Assembly (NCBI GenBank): GCA_021203365.1
Contig: JAJQBI010000030.1
Span: forward strand, 62,001-126,000
DNA: 64,000 nucleotides
From: Clostridiales bacterium
GTDB taxonomy: Bacteria > Bacillota > Clostridia > Lachnospirales > Lachnospiraceae
Reading direction: 5' to 3'
A model generated the notes under the pieces. The model searched no databases. It was not told where the DNA came from and saw only the letters and a program-made list of their open reading frames with translations. Both the position numbers and the translations under genes were made by a program. Below are positions 44,416-54,019 of this stretch, one piece after another (positions within the stretch are counted from its first letter, which is position 1; each line of letters begins with the position of its first letter).

Positions 44416-45210
44416 TCACTTCCGCTCTCTCTCCGACTGAAGCGCACAGAGCTTTCGAAGCAGCTCCTCACAGATTTCCTGAACCTCTTTTCCCGTTGTA
44501 TCAACAATGAGATCCGCCGCGTGTTCGTATTTGGGGCGGCGTTTTTCCATAAGCTCCTCAATATAGGAAACGTTCATGTGGCCATTGAGAAGCGGACGGT
44601 CTGTGTTGTCCTTCACACGCTCATAGATTGCCTCCGGAGATGCGCTCAGAAGTACCACATATCCGTTCTTTTTCATAATCTCCACGTTCTTCTCCCGCAT
44701 GGGTACGCCGCCGCCGCAGGACACAAGGGCATGGTCCTTTTTTCCCAGCTCCGCGAGCGTATCGCTCTCACAGCTGCGGAAATACTCCTCCCCGTGAATA
44801 TCAAAAATCCGGGAAATTGTCATTCCTTCTTTTTCCTGGATGTAGGCATCCATCTCAATCAGCTCCAGGGAGAGCTGCCGGCTTAACGCCGCGGATATCG
44901 TGGATTTTCCAGCGCCCATAAAGCCAATGAGAAAAATATTGCGGTCAAACAGAGTTTTTGCCTGGACCCTCTTCCCGCTCTCATGGATTTCCTGAAAGAC
45001 GCGCAGAATCTCCTGACCGAAGGGACTGTCCTCCACATCCAGGGCCTCCGGCGCTCTTCTCTCCGGCACCGGCGTTAAAATCGGAAGGCCATGATCCCTC
45101 CTGTATTCCGTGATTTCCTCGATACAGTGCATCCGCGTCCTCAGAAGCTGCGCAATTTCCCGGTCGCAGCGCTTAATTTCCTCATACAGTCGTTCTGATT
45201 TCTCTGACAT
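44416..45210 (-). CDS. Chorismate mutase-shikimate kinase fusion
   Basis: Bifunctional protein of 264 residues in aromatic amino-acid synthesis. The N-terminal 80 residues resemble the AroQ chorismate mutase helix bundle (YEEIKRCDREIAQLLRTRM, EITEYRRDHGLPI). From about residue 95 a complete shikimate kinase follows: Walker A GFMGAGKST, MDAYIQEKEGMTI, RSCESDTLAEL, CGGGVPMREKNVE and the TDRPLLNG lid region. Shikimate kinase acts three steps earlier than chorismate mutase. The ATG at 45210 sits behind GCAGGAGGAAAG, a strong ribosome site. Whether both activities remain is not shown by sequence alone. Confidence 0.85.
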   Translation of the reverse strand: MSEKSERLYEEIKRCDREIAQLLRTRMHCIEEITEYRRDHGLPILTPVPERRAPEALDVEDSPFGQEILRVFQEIHESGKRVQAKTLFDRNIFLIGFMGAGKSTISAALSRQLSLELIEMDAYIQEKEGMTISRIFDIHGEEYFRSCESDTLAELGKKDHALVSCGGGVPMREKNVEIMKKNGYVVLLSASPEAIYERVKDNTDRPLLNGHMNVSYIEELMEKRRPKYEHAADLIVDTTGKEVQEICEELLRKLCALQSERERK

Positions 45211-45436
45211 GTTCTTTCCTCCTGCTGTATTCCCCGGTTCCCCTGCAGCCACCTGCCGCGGTCACAGGGATCCCTTTTCCCATATTCAGGGCGGAACACT
45301 CTTTTTATTCTATCATAAAGAATCTCACATGGAAAGAAAATTCTGCGCCGCTGCGGAATTTTCGCTGCCGGACTGCCGGATCTTATGTCTTTCGAAAATG
45401 AACCCTTTCCCAGATCTCCTGTTTCATCCTGCCCGT

Positions 45437-46174
45437 TTACAGGATTTGCTCCGGAACAAACTTCAGAAAATCCCCGGATACCAGATGATATGATACGCCG
45501 TGAAAATCACCGCGAATGCTGTCATTAAAGCGGCTCTCCCCATGGCAATGAGAATACACGACATGCTCCACATGATATTCCTCTGCAATCTGTGTAAACG
45601 CACTGCTTTTCTCAATGACACTGGTCGGAGGATAATGCAGAAACAGAATAAACTTCCGATATCCATCCGCGGCCGCCCCGTCAAGAGACTGACGCAGTCT
45701 CACAATCTCCCGATCAATCAGTTTTTTCGCGTGAGCCTCTTTTTCTTCATCCCAGCCCACAATCCGTCCTCTTCGATCCAGGAAAAAAGGGCCCTCAAAA
45801 GTATATCCCTTTGTTCCTGTCAGCGCGTAGTCCTCATATGTATAATAATTATTCTGCAGAAAAGCGAGCCGGCCCTGGTATTCCCGGTTCAGCCTTTCTG
45901 TCTTTTTCGCGTCCCAGAACATATCGTGATTTCCCCGGAGCAGAATCTTCCGTCCCGGCAGCGCCTCGATAAAGGCCAGATCCTCCCGGCACTCTTCCAG
46001 TTTTCTTCCCCAGGAATGATCTCCGGTCAGCACAAGAGTATCCTCCGGACCAATCAGCCGGTTACAGTTTTTCTGAATTTTCTCTTCATGCTTCCTCCAG
46101 ACCCTCCCAAATTTATTCATGGACTTATCTGCCTGAAAAGAGAGGTGCAGATCTCCCATCGCGTATAATGCCAT
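45437..46174 (-). CDS. Metallophosphoesterase, calcineurin fold
   Basis: A 245-residue member of the calcineurin-like phosphoesterase superfamily. Metal-binding motifs are in order: MGDLHLSF (start), TGDHSWG, LRGNHDMFW, LHYPPTS and YSHCHGES. No signal peptide or membrane helix. The start at 46174 follows GAAGAAACGGC, while the longer frame to 46222 overlaps uvrB and is not family-like. Substrate unknown. Confidence 0.85.
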   Translation of the reverse strand: MALYAMGDLHLSFQADKSMNKFGRVWRKHEEKIQKNCNRLIGPEDTLVLTGDHSWGRKLEECREDLAFIEALPGRKILLRGNHDMFWDAKKTERLNREYQGRLAFLQNNYYTYEDYALTGTKGYTFEGPFFLDRRGRIVGWDEEKEAHAKKLIDREIVRLRQSLDGAAADGYRKFILFLHYPPTSVIEKSSAFTQIAEEYHVEHVVYSHCHGESRFNDSIRGDFHGVSYHLVSGDFLKFVPEQIL

Positions 46175-46208
46175 AGCCGTTTCTTCCCCATATGATTCCA
46201 GATTTCCG

Positions 46209-48212
46209 CTATTTTCCCTCAATCTCCGCCAGGTTTTTCTTCAGCTCAATCATCTGATCACGCAGCTGGGCGGCCTGCTCAAAGTCCAGATCCGCAGCAG
46301 CCGCGCGCATCTGCTTCTCCACCTGGGAAATAAGCTTCTTCAGCTCTTTCGCACTCATGGATTCCGGATCTTTTTCCAGCTGGTCCTGTGTCTTTGCCAC
46401 GGCCCTGGAAACCGCAATCAGATCCCGCACCGCCTTTTTGATGGTGGTGGGCGTGATTCCGTGCTCCCGGTTATAGGCATCCTGCTTTTCACGTCTGCGT
46501 CGGGTCTCCTCCATAGCCTTTTTCATGGAGTCTGTGAGAATGTCCGCGTACATGATTACATGTCCGTCGCTGTTTCTGGAGGCCCGCCCGATGGTCTGGA
46601 TCAGGGATGTCTCAGAGCGGAGAAAGCCCTCCTTATCCGCGTCCAGAATAGCCACCAGGGTAATCTCAGGGATGTCCAGCCCTTCCCGAAGCAGGTTGAT
46701 GCCCACAAGCACGTCGAAGACATCCAGACGCATATCCCGGATGATCTCCGCCCGCTCCAGGGTATCCACATCGGAGTGGAGATACCGCACACGGATTCCG
46801 ATTTCCTTCATATAATCGGTCAGATCCTCCGCCATCCGCTTGGTCAGCGTTGTAATAAGAACCTTATTTTTCTTTTCGGTTTCCTGATTGACCTCCCGGA
46901 TCAGATCATCGATCTGCCCTTCCACCGGCCGTACCTCCACCAGAGGATCCAGAAGACCGGTGGGCCTTATGATCTGCTCCGCCCGCAAAAGCTCATGCTC
47001 CCCCTCATATTCTCCGGGAGTCGCCGAGACAAAGAGAACCTGATCCAGCTTTGCCTCAAATTCCTGAAAACTTAATGGCCGGTTGTCCATGGCGGATGGG
47101 AGCCGGAAACCAAAATCCACCAGTGTCTTCTTCCGGCTCTGGTCCCCGGCGTACATGGCGCCCACCTGGGGAACCGTTTTGTGGGATTCGTCAATAATCA
47201 GCAGGAAATCATCCCCAAAGTAATCCATCAGTGTGTAAGGCGGCTGCCCCGGCTTCAGGCCGGACAGATGGCGGGAATAATTCTCAATCCCAGAACAGAA
47301 ACCGGTTTCCTTCATCATCTCAATGTCAAAGTTGGTCCGCTCCGCGATGCGCTGTGCCTCAAGAAGCTTATCCTCACTTTTAAAGTATATCACCCGTTCC
47401 CTTAACTCCTCCTCAATGTCATTGGCCGCCCGCAGAATCTGTTCCATGGGAACCACATAGTGAGAAGCAGGAAAAATCCCCACATGGGTATCTTCACATT
47501 TGATTTCCCCTGTAAGCACATCAATTTCCGTGATCCGGTCAATCTCATCCCCGAAAAATTCCACGCGCACGGCGCGGTCGGTATAATCCGCCGGATAGAT
47601 TTCCAGTACATCCCCGTGTACCCGGAAGGTCCCCCGGTGAAAATCCATTTCATTCCGGGTGTACTGGATGTCCACCAGCTGTCGGATCACCTCGTCCCGG
47701 TCCTTTACCATTCCCGGGCGCAAGGAGATCATCATGTCCTGAAAATCCTTGGGCGAACCCAGTCCGTAGATGCAGGACACAGAGGAAACCACAATCACAT
47801 CCTTTCGCTCGGATATGGAGGCCGTAGCTGAAAGACGAAGCTTATCGATCTCGTCGTTGGTGGAGGAGTCCTTGGCGATATAGGTGTCTGTGGACGGCAC
47901 ATAGGCCTCCGGCTGGTAATAATCATAGTAGGACACAAAATACTCTACCGCGTTCTCAGGGAAAAATTCTTTGAATTCTCCGTAAAGCTGGGCGGCCAGC
48001 GTTTTATTATGTGCAAGCACCAGAGTGGGTTTGTTCAGCTGCTGGATGACATTGGCCATGGTGAAGGTCTTGCCGGAGCCCGTCACACCCAGCAAAGTCT
48101 CGAACTGATTGCCCTCTTTGAAGCCCTGGACGAGCTCAGCAATCGCCTGGGGCTGGTCGCCGGTGGGCTGGTATTCGCTGTGTAAAATAAAAGGTTTTTG
48201 TTCAGGTTGCAC
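46209..48212 (-). CDS. uvrB: UvrABC excinuclease subunit B
   Basis: Damage-verifying helicase of nucleotide excision repair (667 residues from GTG 48212). Features: Walker A GVTGSGKT, the DNA-opening hairpin around [12 protein letters not shown], helicase motifs [16 protein letters not shown], and a C-terminal UVR domain (about 625-660; [20 protein letters not shown]) that contacts UvrC. The GTG start has GAGGTGA at good distance; the ORF upstream of it has no family similarity. The upstream region holds a promoter and a LexA-type box, so SOS control is likely. Confidence 0.95.
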   Translation of the reverse strand: MQPEQKPFILHSEYQPTGDQPQAIAELVQGFKEGNQFETLLGVTGSGKTFTMANVIQQLNKPTLVLAHNKTLAAQLYGEFKEFFPENAVEYFVSYYDYYQPEAYVPSTDTYIAKDSSTNDEIDKLRLSATASISERKDVIVVSSVSCIYGLGSPKDFQDMMISLRPGMVKDRDEVIRQLVDIQYTRNEMDFHRGTFRVHGDVLEIYPADYTDRAVRVEFFGDEIDRITEIDVLTGEIKCEDTHVGIFPASHYVVPMEQILRAANDIEEELRERVIYFKSEDKLLEAQRIAERTNFDIEMMKETGFCSGIENYSRHLSGLKPGQPPYTLMDYFGDDFLLIIDESHKTVPQVGAMYAGDQSRKKTLVDFGFRLPSAMDNRPLSFQEFEAKLDQVLFVSATPGEYEGEHELLRAEQIIRPTGLLDPLVEVRPVEGQIDDLIREVNQETEKKNKVLITTLTKRMAEDLTDYMKEIGIRVRYLHSDVDTLERAEIIRDMRLDVFDVLVGINLLREGLDIPEITLVAILDADKEGFLRSETSLIQTIGRASRNSDGHVIMYADILTDSMKKAMEETRRRREKQDAYNREHGITPTTIKKAVRDLIAVSRAVAKTQDQLEKDPESMSAKELKKLISQVEKQMRAAAADLDFEQAAQLRDQMIELKKNLAEIEGK

Positions 48213-48368
48213 AAAAATCACCTCAAAATTCCATAGTAAAAAAGTTCGCGTATGTATCAGAAATTCGTCGGACCACATTCTCATTTTTGGGAAAAATCTG
48301 TTCTCGACGAATTTTGGTCACCACTTTTAATTTTTCAGACTGTGCGGAAGTAGTAAAACCATGCAGAC

Positions 48369-48397
48369 AGTATAGCAGATTTTATCAAACGTGTCTA
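48369..48397 (-). promoter_or_regulatory. Sigma-A promoter of uvrB
   Basis: Minus strand: TAGACA, 17 bases, TATACT, about 157 bases before the GTG start. Confidence 0.65.
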
Positions 48398-48406
48398 TAT
48401 GCAATT

Positions 48407-48420
48407 CGAACATAAGTTCT
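48407..48420 (-). promoter_or_regulatory. LexA-type SOS box upstream of uvrB
   Basis: CGAACATAAGTTCT on the plus strand has the GAAC-N4-GTTC layout of the Gram-positive LexA (DinR) site. It lies 9 bases upstream of the -35 hexamer, where a bound repressor would block polymerase. Confidence 0.65.
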
Positions 48421-48508
48421 TATATCTGTAGTCCGTCCGGCACGAGATATTTCCCGGAAATACTTTCTCAGGCACTGTCCTTATCACAGTCAGCACTCTT
48501 ATTTTCCT

Positions 48509-49555
48509 TCAAAATTTGCTTACGTCAATCTCTATTTTAGAAATATCATCATCAGCTGCCTCTTCTCTGTTCGGCATGACCTTCTCCATATAAGATTGCA
48601 GTTCTGGAATCTCTTCCGGGATAGTGTTCGCATTATCACTGTAAACATCCATCGTGATAATCTCCTTGGCACGCCTAACGCTGAACAGCAGATATAATCA
48701 TCATCAAAATCTGCTCCTGCGTCTGCTGCGATTTCTTTCATATACTTTTCGTTCCTGCAGAATGGCTTCAAACACATAATCAGGAATCGGAAGCAGCCTG
48801 CGGCTTGACATCGTTTTGAGCGGAAGTTCTTTTTTCGTTGCGGGTTTCTCGTCCACACTGTAAGGCTCTCGATTCAGCTGTTTTCCAAGTTGGCGTTCCA
48901 CTGAAAGGGTTCGGTTGATATAATCCACATCCGAATACTTCACCGCGTTTATTTCTTGCCTGCGCAGCCCCATCAGTACATTAAACAACACCTGCATGTG
49001 AATCGGGGTGTCCTCACTCATTTCCAGAAGTTGCTGTATCTGCTCCATATTCAGCATTTTAGCCGTATCTATATTCCGTGTATGGTACGGCTTTGATTCT
49101 ATGCTTTTAAGCAGACTGATTCCCTCCGCCGGATTCACCGCCAGCAGGCCGGAGCTTACCGCAAAGCGAAGGGAGACATTCATGACCACCTTCGTCTGGC
49201 TCGCAATACTCTCAGAATATGCAGTGCAGTTCTCATACAGTCTCTGAACATCTCTCTTATGAATTTCTGTCAGTTTTTTCTTACCCAACATCGGAATTAT
49301 ATGATGTCTGGCAATATTGGAATAGGAATCGTAGGTATTGCTGCTACCAGCCCATTTTCTGATCTCATATTCCAGAAATTCCTCCAGCTTCACATTGTCA
49401 TTTATAATATAAGTTCTGGTCGACAGCTCTCACATTGTTATTTTTCTTGCTTCCTTTTTTGTCATAAAACCAGAATGCTGCTTTATATGCTTCAAACCGT
49501 CCTCAAAAGTGAGGACGACCCGAGAAGCATATCTGTCACGTTCTTTCCGTTTTCA
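48509..49555 (-). pseudogene. Tyrosine integrase relic with central deletion
   Basis: Remains of an integrative-element integrase, read in several frames. The arm-binding N-terminus (RYASRVVLTFEDGLKHIKQ, SGFMTKKEAR) lies at about 49430-49555 and ends in a stop. The core-binding domain and the first catalytic Arg (NVLMGLRRQEI) are in the frame 49393-48704. After DDYICCSALG the sequence jumps directly to AKEIITMDVYSDNANTIPEE. The segment with the catalytic His-x-x-Arg and HxL box is therefore deleted, while the Tyr (MDVYSDN) remains. It cannot recombine DNA. It marks the left edge of the accessory zone beside uvrB. Confidence 0.8.
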
Positions 49556-49583
49556 GATTACAACTTACGCCAATTCATTGCTG

Positions 49584-49739
49584 AAAGAAATCCAACTCAA
49601 TTCTTTTGAGAGCGACTTAGAACAGACAATCGGCAGGGCACGACTGCTTCGATATGACTGCACTGTGTGGGTATATTCTTCATTCCCCTGTGAGCAAGCC
49701 AAATTGCAAATGGAAGAATATCTATTACAGGAAGAATAA
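49584..49739 (+). pseudogene. C-terminal scrap of an element-encoded protein
   Basis: A short plus-strand frame reads FESDLEQTIGRARLLRYDC, then SSFPCEQAKLQMEEYL and a stop. The GRARLLRYD stretch resembles the tail of helicase- or primase-like proteins carried by mobile elements, but too little is left to name a family. No start or upstream domain is found. Confidence 0.35.
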
Positions 49740-49742
49740 TTC

Positions 49743-49846
49743 TACGCTAAAATATTAGCAATATCCTGCTTCAACTCACCATATATTTTTTCCCTTCTAA
49801 ATTTAGGCGCAAAGACAATATGGTACTTACAATTCCAGGTAGTATG
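49743..49846 (-). mobile_element. IS200/IS605-type TnpA fragment
   Basis: A 34-codon frame HTTWNCKYHIVFAPKFRREK followed by IYGELKQDIANILA and a stop matches the N-terminal part of IS200-family Y1 transposases. The catalytic Tyr and most of the protein are absent, so it is an immobile scrap. Confidence 0.8.
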
Positions 49847-49963
49847 TTATTGGTTTAGAAAAACATCAATAAATAACCTCAAAAATCTGAATTAGACACA
49901 AGTATTCAACCTGTCTTGCGGCCGGCAAAATAAAGGAGAAGTAATCGGCTGTGGGTTAACTGG

Positions 49964-50945
49964 CTACCCGTTCGGGATATATCTTCCTTTTTGTCTCAAT
50001 GAGCGCGCCATAACTCTTCGTCCTTTATCCATTACCAGATATTTTCTGAAGTGTGGAACTTTTTTGATTAAACGGTGTTTTCTCAGTTTGGCGAGAATCC
50101 TGCTCATACGGCCGCGTTTTTTGGCTTTCGGATAAACTGCCATAAATAGCTTTCCGGACATCTTTGTTTGTAAAACCGCGAATCAGATACTTTCCGTCTG
50201 AGACCTCCTCAAACAAACTAAAAGTGTCGGGAGCCCAGACATTAAATCCGCTATAGGTTTTTCCGTTTACAGTCTTATTGTTGCAGACCCCGTTTATTTC
50301 TTCCTCTATGCTTTTTGACGGAACAATATCCTGTATAGCTTCGAGAAATCTCCGGTTGGATGCTTTAGAAACTTCGGCATGGCGGTAAAGATTGGAAATC
50401 GGCTTTCCCATGGGTACCCAGCGTTTGGAAGTCGTGCCATCTTTTGGCCGGACATCCTTGTATACTTTGAATTCTTTTGGATCGTTGATTGTGGTTTCAA
50501 CACGAAGGCAACTATATTTATCGTACATCTTGATACTATTGGACTTCAGCTTAAATTTGATCCTTCAGCCAACCGGGCGTTTTCGGTAATCGGAGACGGC
50601 CTCTCCCTGAAACTGTGGTGACAGTTTGCGCCCGAGAAAGGTAAAAACATCGGTGCTTTTGAAATCGTAGAATGCGTGACCAACCAGGGATAGATAAATA
50701 TCCTCCAGAGCCTCACGGCTTTTAAACATAACATCGGTTGCGTACTCGCACTCATCCACACACCAGTAATAACCTTGGTGGAAGACCTTTTCAATCGTAT
50801 CAAGAAAAGGATTCAGTTTATGTGCGAACAGATCAAGCTGGCGACACGGTGATTTTGAATCAAACTTGTCCGCAAGTTCCTGTGCTTTCGGAATATCGCT
50901 GATAAAACCATCTGTGAGTGTTTTATGTCCTTCTGGATGAAATAA
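49964..50945 (-). pseudogene. Broken gene of an unrecognised element-borne family (winged-helix-like tail)
   Basis: Three frames together give a protein of at least 320 residues. The first part (50945-50564) has FHPEGHKTLTDGFISDI and KAQELADKFDSKSPCRQ-like charged stretches, then CVDECEYATDVMFKSREAL. An in-frame stop (TGA where Trp would fit) interrupts it near 50563. MYDKYSCLRVETTINDP and KRWVPMGKPISNLYRHAEV follow, and a frameshift near 50090 leads into ILAKLRKHRLIKKVPHFR, KYLVMDKGRRVMA and the end. The tail looks like a winged helix. I recognise the sequence pattern as one found near mobile elements but cannot name the family. It is certainly not functional as it stands. Confidence 0.6.
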
Positions 50946-50968
50946 AGGATATCACTTTCAGCGAGTCC

Positions 50969-51097
50969 ATGAAAACCATCATGAACGCATTGATGGAAAC
51001 AGTAATGGAATATTTTCATATCACAGAAGCGCAGCTGAAAGAATTCTCAGCCAGCTTCATATCTCATCTTCCGAAATACAACAGGAAGCGCTTTTAA
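50969..51097 (+). other. 42-residue ORF fragment, opposite strand to the flanking relic
   Basis: MKTIMNALMETVMEYFHITE followed by a short helical tail, starting immediately after the point where the minus-strand relic ends. It reads like the C-terminal end of a longer helical protein (upstream codons KDITFSES continue the frame). No family recognised. Confidence 0.3.
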
Positions 51098-51156
51098 GTG
51101 GGCAAAATGCCGCCTGATTGATATCTTTACGTGCTAAAGTATTGATTTTTCAAGGA

Positions 51157-51645
51157 TCATTCCCACTTTGAGTATGGGAAGTTTAAGTCATATAGTTCAT
51201 CCATACCAAATCCAGTCTCGTCTGCTCCCTCTGTTCCGGCATCCGTGGTTGACATAAAAATCTCGTTCTCCAGAGAAGAAAAGCTTACCACTGTATGTTC
51301 TGGAAAACCGGAAAGCCCTGCGTTTCTTAATGTCTCGCTGTCAAGCGAATAGTTTAAGCCTTTCCCTTCCAGGAACATCTCCATCGGCATAAGTATGCAT
51401 TCCTCGTAAACCGGATTCTCCGCAAACAGCCGTTTCGCCTCCGGATGTCCGTAAAGCGCCGCGCGGGTTACCCACATATATCCCGCGAGGACATCCCGCC
51501 CCTCATTCTGATGTTCTTCCAGATAACAGAGGAATTTTTTCCTGTTCGCTTCGCCGATCCCGTAGGCTTGCGTCAGTTCCCGGCAGGTAATCTTCTCTTG
51601 TGAACATAACTGGTCTGTTTCTATTTCAGATATAATATTTTTCAT
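51157..51645 (-). CDS. Hypothetical protein, 162 residues, acidic
   Basis: No family recognised. The N-terminal half is helical (QEKITCRELTQAYGIGEANR, KKFLCYLEEHQ). The middle has GYMWVTRAALYGHPEAKRLF, and the C-terminal half is acidic with TTDAGTEGADETGFGMDEL. No signal peptide or membrane helix. Its position in an element-rich zone suggests acquired DNA, and it could be an immunity-type protein, but that is a guess. Confidence 0.55.
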   Translation of the reverse strand: MKNIISEIETDQLCSQEKITCRELTQAYGIGEANRKKFLCYLEEHQNEGRDVLAGYMWVTRAALYGHPEAKRLFAENPVYEECILMPMEMFLEGKGLNYSLDSETLRNAGLSGFPEHTVVSFSSLENEIFMSTTDAGTEGADETGFGMDELYDLNFPYSKWE

Positions 51646-51738
51646 CTACTTCATACACTACAGTTTGCTCGTTGGACATTGTCTCGGCAAATCCTATCTG
51701 TTTTTTGTTTTTTACAACCGAATTAACTCACATGGATG

Positions 51739-51966
51739 TTAAATGAGCAAATCTGTACAAATCACCGACAAAGATTCTGAGTATTGCTCTATTTTCTCGT
51801 CCGGCATATCTACCAAAATAAAAGCAGTTACATCTGCTTCATCCGCGGACTTTTCATCTCTATGGGGACACTGCAAAAACCCTTCCTTAAATGCCTTCCA
51901 TAGAGTTTTGGGATACGGGGCAGATACATCATAAATATAGATTGAATGTTTTCTGACACAATTCAT
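51739..51966 (-). CDS. Hypothetical protein, 75 residues
   Basis: Short frame beginning MNCVRKHSIYIYDVSAPYPK, with no match I can name. The sequence is mixed alpha/beta without membrane segments. It is flanked by spacers of about 95 and 100 bases and may be a fragment of a longer gene. Confidence 0.35.
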   Translation of the reverse strand: MNCVRKHSIYIYDVSAPYPKTLWKAFKEGFLQCPHRDEKSADEADVTAFILVDMPDEKIEQYSESLSVICTDLLI

Positions 51967-52067
51967 CCCTCCTACTGTTTTGCATATTAATAGTCACACA
52001 TAATATGTACTAAATAACCGAGTAAGAAGATTTTCTCCCTACCCGTTGTGCGGACTGCTTCCGGCGC

Positions 52068-52334
52068 TTATTCCGTCCGAAGGACGAGGATGCCACGCGG
52101 CGAGCGAGCCGGGTGCGGCTTTAGCCGCAAAACTACCTGCCCGGCTCTGCGCATAAAAAAAGCATCATCACAATGGATAATGCTTCTCTTCATTACATCG
52201 TCTAATGTTTTGTAACTCTTTCTGGTTTCCATAAAGCTCAATATATTATCAAGCTGATGCTTTGTTTTAGCGCCGACCTTTTTATCGTTATCGCCATTAT
52301 TTATCGCCACTTTTTCAAGGAACGATAACTCCAA
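52068..52334 (-). CDS. Hypothetical small protein or remnant
   Basis: A frame of 88 residues starting MELSFLEKVAINNGDNDKKV, followed by a helical stretch TKHQLDNILSFMETRKSYKT. The same frame continues upstream to a stop at about 52389 without an ATG, so the start is uncertain and the gene may be 5' truncated. The last 25 codons lie in a short GC-rich segment (about 52070-52145) unlike the surroundings, which looks like a junction with other DNA. Confidence 0.35.
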   Translation of the reverse strand: MELSFLEKVAINNGDNDKKVGAKTKHQLDNILSFMETRKSYKTLDDVMKRSIIHCDDAFFMRRAGQVVLRLKPHPARSPRGILVLRTE

Positions 52335-52408
52335 AATCGTCCGATACGACGCAGACTGTTCTTCTATTTTCTGCTCCGCCCATCCCTCCTATTCCCAGCC
52401 ACTGTATT

Positions 52409-52819
52409 TCAGGAAGTGCCTTCTGCATTTTCTTTATCCAATAGTCCATGAAGCCACATATATAACTCCTGCGTCTCAGACAAAGCTTTTTTTACATGGT
52501 ATTCTTCAATAACAAGTTCCTGCGGATACCGAATCTTAACACCGTAAGGTGTAAGGTCATCACACATTTCCATGTATTTAGGTTCCACTTCAACATAGTC
52601 CTGAAGCATTTCTGCCAATAACCCAAGGTCATGTGTCTTTTTTATCGTAACACCATAGGAAAGCAAAGCTCCTTTTAGAAGTTTCTCGATTGATTGTTGG
52701 CAATGATAGCATATAATTTCCAAAGGCTTAGGATACATATTATCATATAAATGCCTTGCTGTAAGGAAATCCATTTCCGCAAAATCAAGCCACTCCTGAA
52801 GCAGCTCGTTATTCTCCAT
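52409..52819 (-). CDS. HEPN-domain protein (toxin of a HEPN/MNT pair)
   Basis: All-helical protein of 136 residues. Family features are WLDFAEMDFLTARHLYDN at the N-terminus, CYHCQQSIEKLLKGALL in the middle, and IRYPQELVIEEYHVKKALSE near the end. HEPN proteins are RNases or RNA-binding toxins held in check by a partner nucleotidyltransferase. It follows the MNT gene with an 11-base overlap, so translation is coupled. The pair is likely a type VII-like toxin-antitoxin unit, although the R-x4-6-H signature of strong HEPN RNases is not clear here. Confidence 0.75.
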   Translation of the reverse strand: MENNELLQEWLDFAEMDFLTARHLYDNMYPKPLEIICYHCQQSIEKLLKGALLSYGVTIKKTHDLGLLAEMLQDYVEVEPKYMEMCDDLTPYGVKIRYPQELVIEEYHVKKALSETQELYMWLHGLLDKENAEGTS

Positions 52820-53123
52820 AAAGCAAGATTCCCTCCTGTTTCACATTTTTTTCAAGCGTGTTGCTTTGAGCTCTTTGTTCAAATGAAGATTCATATCCCA
52901 CAACAATATCTACCGGGCGTTTTCGTATGCCTCTCAAAGATTTATAAGCTCTTTGAGATAATTCTATTTTATCCCCAGCATCATCTGGAACTACTACATA
53001 AAAATCATAATCGCTATCTTCATTATAGGTATCTTTCGCAAACGAGCCAAATAAATAAATTCTCCTCGGCATTACAGTAGAGCATAATCTCTCTTTGATT
53101 GCATTTATTTCATGATTTACCAT
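52809..53123 (-). CDS. Minimal nucleotidyltransferase (MNT), antitoxin partner
   Basis: A 104-residue MNT-fold protein with the signature LFGSFAKDTYNEDSDYDFYV, in which the paired acidic residues of the DxD motif are SDYD, and a third acidic residue in RPVDIVV. MNT antitoxins add AMP to a tyrosine of the HEPN toxin in known pairs (MntA-HepT). It starts at 53123 and overlaps the HEPN gene by 11 bases. Confidence 0.75.
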   Translation of the reverse strand: MVNHEINAIKERLCSTVMPRRIYLFGSFAKDTYNEDSDYDFYVVVPDDAGDKIELSQRAYKSLRGIRKRPVDIVVGYESSFEQRAQSNTLEKNVKQEGILLYGE

Positions 53124-53398
53124 AAATCATCACATCCTTCCCAGCATAAAGAAGCAGAAGTTTTTCATTGCGTATTTGAATAGTACCATTTGCGCAGCTA
53201 ACAGTGTTGAGTCTGTTTAATCGTATTATAGCAGATTTCAATCATTCTTACACTCTTTATTTCGTGAGAATTCGTTTGTTAATGAAAAAGCCTTCGTTAC
53301 GAATTCAGGTCACTGGCAGCAATATAGGCAAGCTTCACACTGCCCTGGCGTTATTATCATTATAACTGTCCGAAAGTAATTTGTCCATGTTTGCGCTT

Positions 53399-54019
53399 TC
53401 ACAAACCGCTCTTTCGTCTCAGAGCTTTCAACAAGTCTTTCCTCGGTTCTGTCCCGGACGGAATATTTTTCAGTCCCGGCATATGCCGCTGCAGCATTAT
53501 TATCGCCATAACGACAGTGAGAACACCCACTTCATTCCCAAAACAGCAAAATGCCGGCAGGAGAAACGCAGCGGGTATCAAAACAGCCCCAATCGGCAGG
53601 TAATGACTAATCAAAACTCCAATCAGTCCAATCATGCAGGCAAGTAATCCATAGCCGAAAGAAATACTAACCAGCGCAGCACAGGTACAGGCCACTCCTT
53701 TTCCTCCTCTGAACCGATGCCAGATGGGGAAATTATGGCCAATCACTGCACCGAGTCCCGCATATGCAGCCGCAGTCGCTCCGAGATCTGAAAAAAGTAT
53801 CATCCGGCAAAGCAGACTCGGTACAAATGTCTTAAGCAAATCTCCTGCCAACACCACCATATCATATTTTACTCCGTATTGATTCACGATATTTGCCATT
53901 CCCGGATTACCGGTTCCTACATCAAAAACACTCTTACCGGAAATCCGTCTCGAAACAACCTCTGCTGTCAGAAAATTACCAAACACATAGCCGAGCAACA
54001 GGCTTATGAATCTGTCCAT
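53399..54019 (-). CDS. Glycerol-3-phosphate acyltransferase PlsY-like
   Basis: Membrane acyltransferase of 206 residues that uses acyl-phosphate to acylate glycerol-3-phosphate, the first step of phospholipid synthesis. Three signature regions are seen: GTGNPGMANIVNQYG, GHNFPIWHRFRGGKGVACT and HMPGLKNIPSGTEPRKD. Several hydrophobic segments fit the five-helix topology. It lies alone in the accessory zone, so it may be a second, non-essential PlsY; the sequence departs from the usual SGNPGATN motif. Confidence 0.85.
   Translation of the reverse strand: MDRFISLLLGYVFGNFLTAEVVSRRISGKSVFDVGTGNPGMANIVNQYGVKYDMVVLAGDLLKTFVPSLLCRMILFSDLGATAAAYAGLGAVIGHNFPIWHRFRGGKGVACTCAALVSISFGYGLLACMIGLIGVLISHYLPIGAVLIPAAFLLPAFCCFGNEVGVLTVVMAIIMLQRHMPGLKNIPSGTEPRKDLLKALRRKSGL

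Noticed and set aside
49259-49609. 116-codon plus-strand ORF in the integrase relic
   Set aside because: It is antisense to recognisable integrase segments.
53124-53398. Possible gene between the MNT gene and plsY
   Set aside because: Only short frames with stops are seen; a 17-codon ATG frame at about 53386 is too short to support.
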